Below the pieces are notes generated by a model. The model was not told the origin of the DNA, did not search any database, and was given only the letters and a program-made list of their open reading frames with translations. Shown one piece after another: positions 1-6,557 of a stretch of 6,580 nt of DNA. The stretch lies in the NCBI GenBank assembly GCA_013203065.1, contig JABMQV010000469.1, positions 1-6,580 of the forward strand, read 5' to 3'. The stretch comes from Desulfobacteraceae bacterium (GTDB lineage Bacteria; Desulfobacterota; DSM-4660; Desulfatiglandales; Desulfatiglandaceae). The translations under genes and the position numbers were made by a program. Within the stretch, counting starts at the first letter, position 1. Every line of letters begins with the position of its first letter.

Positions 1-1007
1 ATGTGCGGCAGGGGGTAGCCGACGCTCTCGAATTTTCTCTTCATATCCACCCGGTCAAGGGAGATGACGGGCGAACTCTCGACCTGCCCGTAGGCCTGGA
101 TGGTCTTACAGCCAAATTTTTCTTCAACTGCTTTTCTCAGTTCAAGGGGTGTTACGGCACCCGACAATATACAGATCTTCAGGGAAGTAAGATCAAACCG
201 GGGTTCATCCGGTAGCGCCAAAAACAGTGTATATACGGTGCGCACGGCAAAGGTGTAGTTCACTTTGTGACGCGAAATGATTTGAGCGGCGTCCTCGGCC
301 GTGAATTTCTCTATGACATGCATTGACGCGCCCCGCCCAAAGAGTACCAAAACCCCGGCCGCTAGGGAAAGCAGGTGGGACAGCGGGAGGACGCAAATGC
401 CGACCCAATCTTCCGTTGCCCCCAGGCCGGTGGCATAATACTCGGCGTTCATCAGGAGATTACGATGGGTCAGCATGGCTCCCTTCGGATTTCCCGTGGT
501 ACCGGAGGTATAAAGGATGGTGGCTGTGTCGTCCGGGTTCAAGTCCACACTCAGGAATTTGTCCGAACTCGCTTCAACGATTTCCCGAAAAGAAATGGCG
601 TCATCGTATTCTTTTTCCTGCCCGATAATGATGACTTTCTCCAGCAATGGAAGATCCGATCTTATCCGGCGGAGTGTCTCCAACCCTTCCTCCAGTGCAA
701 TAATTGCCTTGGACTCGGAGTTTGACAGAAGAAACTTCATCTCTCTCGATTTATAAAGAATATTCATTGGCAGGGCCACGGCCCCTACCTTCAGAATGCC
801 GTAAAAACAGGTCAGGAACTCCGGCCGATTCGGCAGCCACATGGCCACACGGTCTCCCCTTTCTATACCCAGGGCCTTCAGTGCATTGGCTATCTTGTTG
901 GCCTGGGCATTCAGAGAACTGTAGGTGTACGCATCTTCCCCGAAGATGGCAGCCTTCTTTTCCGGCAGTCGAAACGCTTGAAGTTCCAGTATATTCGCAA
1001 TATTCAT
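1..1007 (-). CDS. Acyl-CoA synthetase (AMP-binding, long-chain fatty-acid-CoA ligase type), 3' end outside window
   Basis: The frame is open for 335 residues from ATG at 1007 and leaves the window, so only the N-terminal part of a protein that usually has about 500-560 residues is present. It belongs to the ANL adenylating superfamily, which activates a carboxylic acid with ATP to an acyl-AMP and then transfers it to coenzyme A in the cytoplasm. Visible motifs are the phosphate-binding loop YTSGTTGNPKGAMLTH (residues 166-181), an LPLSH segment (207-211, motif A4 region) and YGQVESSP (306-313), the A5 motif with the expected Glu310. Two positions are unusual: Val309 where A5 normally has Thr (YGxTE), and VRTVY (255-259) where the family usually has VPTMY. 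The start fits because GAGG lies 8 bases upstream and the protein begins MNIANILELQ, a typical start. The substrate (fatty, aromatic or other acid) cannot be decided without the C-terminal half. An SDR remnant ends 65 bases upstream on the same strand. Confidence 0.93.
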   Translation of the reverse strand, partial: MNIANILELQAFRLPEKKAAIFGEDAYTYSSLNAQANKIANALKALGIERGDRVAMWLPNRPEFLTCFYGILKVGAVALPMNILYKSREMKFLLSNSESKAIIALEEGLETLRRIRSDLPLLEKVIIIGQEKEYDDAISFREIVEASSDKFLSVDLNPDDTATILYTSGTTGNPKGAMLTHRNLLMNAEYYATGLGATEDWVGICVLPLSHLLSLAAGVLVLFGRGASMHVIEKFTAEDAAQIISRHKVNYTFAVRTVYTLFLALPDEPRFDLTSLKICILSGAVTPLELRKAVEEKFGCKTIQAYGQVESSPVISLDRVDMKRKFESVGYPLPH

Positions 1008-1015
1008 GATGTATG

Positions 1016-1019
1016 CCTC
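1016..1019 (-). promoter_or_regulatory. Ribosome-binding site of the acyl-CoA synthetase
   Basis: GAGG on the minus strand stands 8 bases before the ATG at 1007. It supports this start codon over the out-of-frame ATG at 1021. The upstream element at 1025-1036 contains CCTC and could pair with it. Confidence 0.6.
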
Positions 1020-1024
1020 ATTGC

Positions 1025-1036
1025 TAAGGAGGTGAT
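1025..1036 (-). promoter_or_regulatory. Anti-Shine-Dalgarno-like element in the synthetase leader
   Basis: On the minus strand this reads ATCACCTCCTTA, identical to the last 12 bases of the conserved 16S rRNA 3' end (GGATCACCTCCTTA). On the plus strand it is therefore a perfect extended Shine-Dalgarno sequence, but no plus-strand gene follows: the ATG at 1055 meets a stop after three codons. In the synthetase mRNA the element lies 17 bases before the start codon and its CCTC can pair with the GAGG ribosome-binding site. A regulatory role is inferred, and chance is possible. Confidence 0.3.
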
Positions 1037-1072
1037 TCCTCGGGCCCACATAGAATGGTTGGTTGAGAGAGG

Positions 1073-1195
1073 CTAAGCCCCCATTCCGCCATCCACATAG
1101 AACAGAGAGCCGGTTACGTAGCTCGCCGCGGGTGTGGCCAAGAAGGCCACCACTTCGGCCACCTCTTCCGTGGAGTGGGGGACATCCTTAACTAA
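1073..1195 (-). pseudogene. Truncated short-chain dehydrogenase/reductase (SDR), C-terminal remnant
   Basis: Forty codons end in TAG at 1073-1075, and an in-frame TAG at 1196-1198 closes the frame upstream. There is no start codon. From residue 10 on, the translation contains EEVAEVVAFLATPAASYVTG followed by SLFYVDGGMGA, the C-terminal signature of classical SDR enzymes (a PEEVAxxVxFLAS-type helix, then YVTGxxxxVDGG). About 200 residues of the usual 250 are missing, including the Rossmann TGxxxGxG motif and the catalytic YxxxK, so the product cannot be an active oxidoreductase. Similarity to SDRs begins at about 1184; the codons before it (LVKD) do not look like family sequence. The remnant has the same orientation as the acyl-CoA synthetase, 65 bases before its start, which suggests both were once in one acyl-CoA metabolism operon. 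A sequencing or assembly join at about 1185-1195 is an alternative explanation. Confidence 0.8.
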
Positions 1196-1306
1196 CTATA
1201 CTAATTTTCCTCCATCTCATGGAATGGGCGACGTTCATAAATATGTTGACTTGTTCCCGTATTTGAATTCCATGTCTTCCTCTATCCATTTTTTCTGAGC
1301 CCTGGG

Positions 1307-1326
1307 AAAAACCGCCTGCGTTAGGC
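1307..1326 (-). terminator. Weak candidate Rho-independent terminator of the nuclease operon
   Basis: On the minus strand GCCT, a 5-base loop AACGC and AGGC are followed by GG and five T. The stem has only 4 base pairs, so this is a marginal terminator. It lies about 120 bases after the YhaN-like stop codon and in the right orientation. Confidence 0.25.
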
Positions 1327-1401
1327 ATCAGGTGTAGGGTGTTGTGACCTGTCTTCAAAGTGGACAAATTCCTCGCTCCATATATAGTTTTAGATACGCA
1401 A

Positions 1402-1413
1402 CGGTTTGAACCG
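1402..1413 (-). terminator. Short hairpin just after the YhaN-like gene
   Basis: CGGT and ACCG enclose a 4-base loop (minus strand CGGTTCAAACCG), starting about 31 bases after the stop codon at 1445-1447. No T-run follows on the minus strand, so it may only stabilise the mRNA 3' end. Its role is uncertain. Confidence 0.2.
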
Positions 1414-1444
1414 AAGGTCTCCTTTTCTTATCTGAACTATCGAC

Positions 1445-4400
1445 CTAAGACGGCATCGTGTGTTTGAACAGCACAGAAGACTCAACATTTGAACCCGCCA
1501 ACTCAACAAGGTGTTGGTGATGGGTGAAGAATATCACCTGGGTCTTTTTTGAAAGCTCAGCGAGGACCTGCAGCGCCGCCGCCGCTCTCTCGTCGTCAAA
1601 TTTTATCATAATGTCGTCCACAATGAAGGGCATGGATTCGTTGTTGTCCAAATAGGTTTCCAGGCTGGCCAACCGCAGGGCAAGATAAAGCTGATCAGTT
1701 GTGCCATCACTCATGCCCTCCACCCCCACAATGTCTTTGCCATTTGACCTGACACCTACAAGCACAGGGTTGCCCTGATCGTCAAAATCCACTCGGATTC
1801 CATCAAAAGAACCGTCCGTCAAATGACGAAAAAGCTCATTGGCCCTTTTGAGAACAGGCCCCTGGTGCTTTTCCCGGTATCTTTCAATTGCCGTGGCAAG
1901 AACAGTCGATGCAATCCTGAGACGGGCGTACTTTTCCACGTCGCCCTCCAGCTGGGCCATCATCCTCTGGGTTTCCTCGGCGAGATCAGCAGCCCGGGAG
2001 CTTCCATCCATCCGGCCGAGTTCATTCCTTTCTTCACCAATGGTCTGGTCAATCTGAGATTTTTCCTCCTCCAGGGCCTCAATCTCCTCACCCAGCCTTG
2101 CCATCTGCCCGTCGATTCCATCAGGATCAACCTGCTGGATCTCCTTGACAAACTCCTCGGTTGTGGAACCCGCACTCAGTCTCAGCAACTGCTCCTCACG
2201 CTCTCGCAGGGCAGCCTCTATTTCCCGGCGCTTTTTGGAACGATCCTCCGCCTCCGAGAGTTTATCATGCCCTGAGCAGCCCGCTTCGTCGCACATGGCG
2301 GCCAGTCTGGTCCTTATCCCGGCAATGGATCCCTCTGCATCTCTTAGCTTTTTCCCTTCCTGATTGCCCTGCTTTTCCAAGGTCTGGAGCTTTGATTCGG
2401 TCGTTCTGGAGCCGGTCAGTCTTGCATTCAGTTCCGTGACAGCCTGCTCAACAGGTAGTTTCTTCAGGTCTTGAGCCACACGTCCTGTCAGATTGATCAC
2501 CTTTCTGGAGAACTCCTTTGCATCCCTGTCAATGCCTTGAACCCGTTTCTGGAAAAGTCGAGCATCCTTGAGCTTTTCAAAGAGGTCCTTTAGGTCATCC
2601 AGTACGGCGTTGGCCTGTTCCGGGATGGCGTCACCCTCAAGACCCAGCGGCCGGATAGCCTCTTCCCATTGGGTCTGCCATTGGGAGAGTTCCCATTCAA
2701 CCTGTTCAACCCGCAATTCGAGATCTTTCAGTTCCTGCTCCCTCTGCTTTTTCTCTTTGAGAAGCTGCCCTCTCTTGTTCCTGATGGTTTCGTTTCTTTC
2801 AATAGCCTTTTGACTCCTCTTGATAAGATCGGACAGGTTTTCTTTTTCCTCGGCCGGCGTCTCAGAAATGGAGTTGAGACATCGATCCAGTTCCCCGCGG
2901 TGCAGTTCAATATGTGCCTTCAATTCATCTGCCTTGCTTATTCGCTCTCGGAGTTTGGAAAACTTCTCTATTATGATTCCCTGGTCCTGGACCCAGGCCC
3001 TCATCTCCCTGGGTGTCCGTGGAGAAATCCCGGCCGATTCCCAGACCTTGCTCCAAGCGTCCCTGATTTTGTTCAGCTGGGCCTCGGCGCCCTCCAGATG
3101 TTCTTTCAGACGCTCCAGCTTGATTTTCCGCGTCTCTTGGTCTGCAAGGAGCTTGGCCTTTTTCGCCACGCGATCCGCTTCCCGCCTCAGTCGATCCGAA
3201 ATCTCATCGGCCCTCTGAACGGTGGTCTCGTAGGCATCTGCCAGGGTTTCTGCTTGTTCAAATGGCGCCAGGAAACGCTGCACTTCCTGCTGGGGCGCTG
3301 CCCCCCCATCCAAGAACCGGCGGACGAGTCCCCAGCCCTTTTCCCTGTGAATCCTTGAAGCCTGAAGGTCCTCCTCGGTCGGGACTTCCTGTTCCAATTC
3401 CAGTTCCCTGATCTGTCCCTCAATCTCTATAGAGAGATCCTCTGAGGTTTCGATTTCCGATCGATATTGGGACACTCCCTTTTCCGCCTCCTGGAGCCGG
3501 GTGTCAAAGGTGTCGATTGTTTCGATTGAAGGGAGAGGGAGGTTTTCAAGCCCTTCAAGGCTCCCCGACCAGAAACCCTGTTTTTTCAGGTCAGCCTCAA
3601 GCGACATTTGTGATCGATGGATTTCCGTTTGTTCCGAGTGGTGGTGGTCTTCGAGGGCCCCGTATTTCAATGCACGGTCAGTGGCGACCCTGAGGTCATC
3701 AACCGTGGCCGGTTTTTGTAAAACCTTCAATTCTTCCTTTATTCGAGCATTGTGAAGGGCCAGCCTTTCTATCTCTTCACGGGAGCTTTTCCGCATAGCC
3801 ATCAGGCGCTCATATTGAGCGCCAAGTTTTTGTATCTTGACGGTCTCGCTCTTTTTGAGCCGAAGCTTTTCCACCTCTTCCAGTGTGATGTCGTCCCGAA
3901 GTCCTGAAAGGATTTCCCCTGCTTCGCCCCAGACAACGTCTTTTTGAGTCTGAATTTGAATTCGGTCCCTGACTGCTTTCTGATGGCTTCCCAATTCTTT
4001 GTACAAGTACTCGATCTGATCGGCGCTCTCAAGGATGACCGCCGAAACACTCAGACCTTGCATGGATTTTTCGACGTCTTTCAGTGCATTCCGGGCCTGA
4101 TCGCCGTTTGTTTCAGCAACCCTCAGGTCCGTTAAGAGCTGGCGCAGCCGTTCTCCAAAATCCTCAGGTAGAAGAACGGCATCAGCATAAGTGTTGAGTT
4201 CTTCCAGTAGGTTATTCCGGTAGCCGACCAGGGGCAAAGCCTCCTTTATCCGGCTCAGGCGGTGGAGTTCTGCCTGTTTTTCTGCCAGTTTAAGCCCCAG
4301 TTCGCCCCGGAGCCTTTCAGCATTCTGCAAGGCCTCGTCGTGCTTCTGCCATTCCTGTCCCGGAAGCTGGGCCTCCCGGATTTCTTTTTGGTTCTTTTTG

Positions 4401-4969
4401 ATTTCTCTTATGGCTTCATTGATTGGCCTTTTTGATGCAGCCGGGGTGAAAAGGGCTTCTGCTTCAGCCTGAAGCGCCATCCTGACTTTCTGGAGATCGG
4501 AGATCCCGGAACCCGCTGCAAACAATGCCTGGCCCACGTCACCGCCTCCTTGTATAAGCGCTTGCCCGCCTTGGACCAGATCGGCATGATCGATGCCGAA
4601 CATGGTGGCAAAAACATCACCATCCACGTTGCCCAAGAAGCTTTCAAACAGGGACTCATCCAGCGGCTCCTCGTCATCTCCTACCCGAAGTGTATTTACC
4701 CTTCCTTTCCGGCGGACAAGTTCGATCCGGGTTCCATCATTTTTTTGGAGAACACCGCCAATTCGCATCTTGGAATAGGGGTGATGGAAATCGTCGGAAG
4801 ACCGGTCGGGAATACCGTAGAGCATCTGGCGAAGGGCCCTTAGAGCCGAGCTCTTGCCCGCCTCGTTCAAGCCGTATATGAGGTGCAGACCCTCGTTACC
4901 CTCACCCAGTTCAAGCAGTTCATCAGTGAAGGGGCCAAACGCCATAAGCTTTAGTTGTAGGATCTTCAT
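1445..4969 (-). CDS. yhaN: Rad50/SbcC-like coiled-coil ATPase, YhaN family
   Basis: This 1174-residue protein is a likely ATPase partner of the Mre11-type nuclease encoded just before it. The N-terminal half of the ATPase head has MKILQLKLMAFGPFTDE, Walker A GLNEAGKSS (33-41) and the conserved block MFGIDHADLVQGG (123-135). The C-terminal half has the ABC signature MSDGTTDQ (1086-1093) in place of LSGGQ, Walker B FIVDD (1115-1119), the D-loop region KFDDER (1123-1128) and the switch histidines THH (1149-1151). Residues from about 160 to 1040 are rich in Glu, Lys, Arg, Leu and Gln, as in long broken coiled coils. They include the Trp motifs DAWSKVWESAGI (637-648) and QWQTQWEEAIRPLGL (763-777), which I associate with YhaN-type proteins. 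There are only three cysteines (697, 893, 898) and no CxxC, so the Rad50 zinc hook is absent. The ATG overlaps the preceding stop as ATGA, with AGGGG 7 bases upstream, which indicates translational coupling. The role in DNA end processing or repair is inferred from the family. I prefer YhaN over classical SbcC because of the signature, the motifs and the missing hook. Confidence 0.93.
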   Translation of the reverse strand: MKILQLKLMAFGPFTDELLELGEGNEGLHLIYGLNEAGKSSALRALRQMLYGIPDRSSDDFHHPYSKMRIGGVLQKNDGTRIELVRRKGRVNTLRVGDDEEPLDESLFESFLGNVDGDVFATMFGIDHADLVQGGQALIQGGGDVGQALFAAGSGISDLQKVRMALQAEAEALFTPAASKRPINEAIREIKKNQKEIREAQLPGQEWQKHDEALQNAERLRGELGLKLAEKQAELHRLSRIKEALPLVGYRNNLLEELNTYADAVLLPEDFGERLRQLLTDLRVAETNGDQARNALKDVEKSMQGLSVSAVILESADQIEYLYKELGSHQKAVRDRIQIQTQKDVVWGEAGEILSGLRDDITLEEVEKLRLKKSETVKIQKLGAQYERLMAMRKSSREEIERLALHNARIKEELKVLQKPATVDDLRVATDRALKYGALEDHHHSEQTEIHRSQMSLEADLKKQGFWSGSLEGLENLPLPSIETIDTFDTRLQEAEKGVSQYRSEIETSEDLSIEIEGQIRELELEQEVPTEEDLQASRIHREKGWGLVRRFLDGGAAPQQEVQRFLAPFEQAETLADAYETTVQRADEISDRLRREADRVAKKAKLLADQETRKIKLERLKEHLEGAEAQLNKIRDAWSKVWESAGISPRTPREMRAWVQDQGIIIEKFSKLRERISKADELKAHIELHRGELDRCLNSISETPAEEKENLSDLIKRSQKAIERNETIRNKRGQLLKEKKQREQELKDLELRVEQVEWELSQWQTQWEEAIRPLGLEGDAIPEQANAVLDDLKDLFEKLKDARLFQKRVQGIDRDAKEFSRKVINLTGRVAQDLKKLPVEQAVTELNARLTGSRTTESKLQTLEKQGNQEGKKLRDAEGSIAGIRTRLAAMCDEAGCSGHDKLSEAEDRSKKRREIEAALREREEQLLRLSAGSTTEEFVKEIQQVDPDGIDGQMARLGEEIEALEEEKSQIDQTIGEERNELGRMDGSSRAADLAEETQRMMAQLEGDVEKYARLRIASTVLATAIERYREKHQGPVLKRANELFRHLTDGSFDGIRVDFDDQGNPVLVGVRSNGKDIVGVEGMSDGTTDQLYLALRLASLETYLDNNESMPFIVDDIMIKFDDERAAAALQVLAELSKKTQVIFFTHHQHLVELAGSNVESSVLFKHTMPS
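4966..4969 (-). other. ATGA start-stop overlap coupling the two nuclease genes
   Basis: On the minus strand ATG (4969-4967) of the ATPase gene and TGA (4968-4966) of the nuclease gene share bases. Ribosomes finishing the nuclease can restart on the ATPase, which would keep the two subunits in a fixed ratio. AGGGG at 4977-4981 inside the nuclease gene can also serve as a binding site. Confidence 0.85.
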
Positions 4970-6231
4970 TCCATAGCCCCTTTTCTCATCAGGCGATGGA
5001 GCAGCATTGGCCGGATTTGGTTCAGCAGGCCCAAAATCCAGCTCGTATCCTCGAGGGCCATGGCCTCCGGTCCCTCCCTGAACTCTCGGGGCAGTTTTTC
5101 TTTGAGGCCCCCAAGAGATTCCACAAGGGATTTCAATTGATCCGGATCGTTTTCAACGTCATCAAGGTACCGGAGGAGTTCGCCCACGGGTCCGGCAGAA
5201 GAATCGTCAGCATCACCCTCAAACGAGGTCTCTGTGCCAAACTTTACTTTCTCGATCCACGCCAGTCCGCCGCTTGAGTCCACACCTGCCGACCGGATTT
5301 CATTTGTCCAGCGCTCGGGGTCCGAGGCAAGTTCATCATGCGCCTTGCAGGCCCCTTTAAGTTCTATTCTCAGAACCAGTGGCAGACCTTCGTTTTGTTC
5401 CAACTTTTCCTTTAGATGTCCGTCAATCAGGTTAATCACATCGTAACCGGACTCCAGACCCGAAACATCCAGGTCGAGCTTGACCCAGCGAATAACGTCA
5501 AGAGCCCTGAAATCCGTGCGGGGACGTCCTCTATCATCGACGGTAACCAGCATACAGCCTTTGGCACCGATTTCCCGAATATTTCGTCCCTGGATGTTCC
5601 CCGGAAACACGGTCAACGAATCCGTGGGGACCACTTCCTGCTGATGAACGTGTCCCAAGGCCCAGTAATCGTAATCTTTTGATTCTAAATCCTTGATGGT
5701 GCAGGGGGCATACGGTTCGTGGCCTTCCCGGCCTGTGGCACAGGTGTGAAGGATTCCGATGTTGAAATGGCCGGGTAGGGGTGCGGGGTATTTTTTAATC
5801 AGTTTTTTTCGTATTGCCGGTGTCTTGAAACTCTGGCCATGGATGGCAACGTCATGTTCAGCAATAATTAGTGTTTCCGGCCCCTCAGCAGAAAAGATCA
5901 TCACACCCTCCGGAAGGCGGAGCGTCCGGGTGATCTTGCTTTGTGCATCGTGGTTTCCGGCGACAATGTAGACCGGAATATTAGCTTCTCTCAATTTGCT
6001 CACTTGTGAGGCGAAATAGAGCCCGGTATTGTAATCCTTCCAGTCCCCGTCGTAGAGGTCGCCGGCGATCAGAACAAAGGCGACATCCTCTGATATTGCA
6101 AGCTTGACCAGATTTTCAAAGGCCCGTCGCGTCGCTTGACGAAGTTCCTCCACAGGAGCGCCCTCATAATAGTCGAGTTTGTGGAGTGGGCTATCCAGAT
6201 GAATATCTGCGGCGTGTAAGAATTTAAACAT
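4966..6231 (-). CDS. yhaO: Mre11/SbcD-like DNA repair exonuclease, YhaO family metallophosphoesterase
   Basis: This 421-residue protein is a calcineurin-like metallophosphoesterase of the SbcD/Mre11 type, predicted to cut DNA ends with two metal ions (usually manganese) under control of its ATPase partner. All phosphoesterase motifs are present: DIH (9-11), GDLYD (57-61), GNHD (92-95), the histidine in ILHT (H162) and GHVH (193-196). The block FPGNIQGRNIRE (209-220) follows and is typical of the YhaO/SbcD group. The start MFKFLHAADIHLDSPL matches the family start, and AGGA lies 4 bases before the ATG. Residues from about 245 to the end form a variable C-terminal part; by analogy with Mre11 it should hold a capping and a partner-binding segment. 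No signal peptide or membrane segment is seen. The stop codon overlaps the start of the ATPase gene by 4 bases, so both subunits should be made together. It appears intact and full length. Confidence 0.94.
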   Translation of the reverse strand: MFKFLHAADIHLDSPLHKLDYYEGAPVEELRQATRRAFENLVKLAISEDVAFVLIAGDLYDGDWKDYNTGLYFASQVSKLREANIPVYIVAGNHDAQSKITRTLRLPEGVMIFSAEGPETLIIAEHDVAIHGQSFKTPAIRKKLIKKYPAPLPGHFNIGILHTCATGREGHEPYAPCTIKDLESKDYDYWALGHVHQQEVVPTDSLTVFPGNIQGRNIREIGAKGCMLVTVDDRGRPRTDFRALDVIRWVKLDLDVSGLESGYDVINLIDGHLKEKLEQNEGLPLVLRIELKGACKAHDELASDPERWTNEIRSAGVDSSGGLAWIEKVKFGTETSFEGDADDSSAGPVGELLRYLDDVENDPDQLKSLVESLGGLKEKLPREFREGPEAMALEDTSWILGLLNQIRPMLLHRLMRKGAME

Positions 6232-6235
6232 GAGT

Positions 6236-6239
6236 TCCT
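6236..6239 (-). promoter_or_regulatory. Ribosome-binding site of the YhaO-like gene
   Basis: AGGA on the minus strand (within CAGGAACTC) is 4 bases before the ATG at 6231, a slightly short spacing. It supports this start, which also gives the usual family N-terminus. Confidence 0.55.
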
Positions 6240-6379
6240 GTTTGTTTGATAGGTGGAAGAAAAGGGACGTCAGTTACACAGTGTTATTTCTGTGGTTTTA
6301 AGGGCCATCCATGGAATCAAAAGACTCTAACCCCCTATAGCTCCGCCAAAAAACAAAACCCCGATCTCCATCTATTCAG

Positions 6380-6394
6380 AGAAACTGGGTTTTT
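6380..6394. repeat. Small imperfect palindrome AGAAAC-TGG-GTTTTT
   Basis: AGAAAC and GTTTTT flank a 3-base centre; five of the six arm pairs are Watson-Crick and one is a G-T wobble. It may be a degenerate copy of a dispersed palindrome or a protein-binding site. Only one copy is seen in the window. Confidence 0.25.
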
Positions 6395-6402
6395 GGGTCG
6401 TA

Positions 6403-6525
6403 ATGAACCATTTTCCCTCCGATGTTAAAGAAGCGTTAAGCTTTCTTGGCGTCAGGTACAAGGTTGAAATATGTTTCAGTCTTACCCTGGTTTCTGTATT
6501 CAAAGAAAGTTATGGGTCCAAATGA
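6403..6525 (+). CDS. Possible 40-residue small protein, unrecognised
   Basis: ATG at 6403 opens a 40-codon frame ending in TGA at 6523-6525. The peptide begins MNHFPSDVKEALSFLGV and continues with a short hydrophobic stretch ICFSLTLVSVF. No clear ribosome-binding site precedes it (GGGTCGTA), and I recognise no family. A hairpin at 6529-6557 follows closely, which is the only contextual support. It may equally be a remnant of a lost gene or chance. Confidence 0.15.
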   Translation: MNHFPSDVKEALSFLGVRYKVEICFSLTLVSVFKESYGSK

Positions 6526-6528
6526 TAG

Positions 6529-6557
6529 CTGATGGGTTTGACAGATCCGGTCATCAG
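6529..6557. repeat. Inverted repeat CTGATG...CATCAG
   Basis: Six-base arms are exactly complementary around a 17-base centre. On the plus strand the right arm is followed by the T-rich stretch TATTTTCGATTTTTG, so it could act as a weak terminator for plus-strand transcription or as an operator. The long loop makes a stable terminator unlikely. Confidence 0.25.

Larger units (their letters stand above)
1196..1444. other. Gene-free stretch between the YhaN-like gene and the SDR remnant
   Basis: No convincing gene is seen on either strand. Bases 1191-1290 hold about 37% G+C by hand count against about 60% in 1091-1190, so composition changes sharply at the truncated end of the SDR. Two small hairpins (1402-1413 and 1314-1326) are listed separately. 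The stretch could be foreign or decayed DNA, or simply the 3' flank of the nuclease operon brought next to the SDR tail by a deletion. Confidence 0.6.

Noticed and set aside
1318..1326. GCGTTAGGC on the plus strand, resembling the R' end of an integron attC site.
   Set aside because: No matching partner box with complementary arms was found within 150 bases on either side, so no attC fold is possible. The bases are part of a small hairpin.
1188..1328. A 46-codon minus-strand frame beginning MPNAGGFSQGSEKM between the nuclease operon and the SDR remnant.
   Set aside because: It has no ribosome-binding site and no recognisable family, and it overlaps the candidate terminator and the SDR scar. 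It is better explained as chance.
2669..3358. A long plus-strand frame of 229 codons opposite the ATPase gene.
   Set aside because: It is a shadow of the YhaN-like gene. Its odd composition follows from the codon pattern of the other strand, and it has no family features.
1445..6231. The nuclease-ATPase pair as a possible phage-defence system.
   Set aside because: No defence partner (methylase, helicase, toxin, Cas or Gabija/Wadjet-like component) is present here. A housekeeping DNA-repair role typical of YhaO-YhaN explains both genes.
6246..6428. A 60-codon plus-strand frame with one CxxC (CYFCGF).
   Set aside because: It lacks a ribosome-binding site and recognisable similarity, a single CxxC is not a zinc finger, and it overlaps the other doubtful frame.
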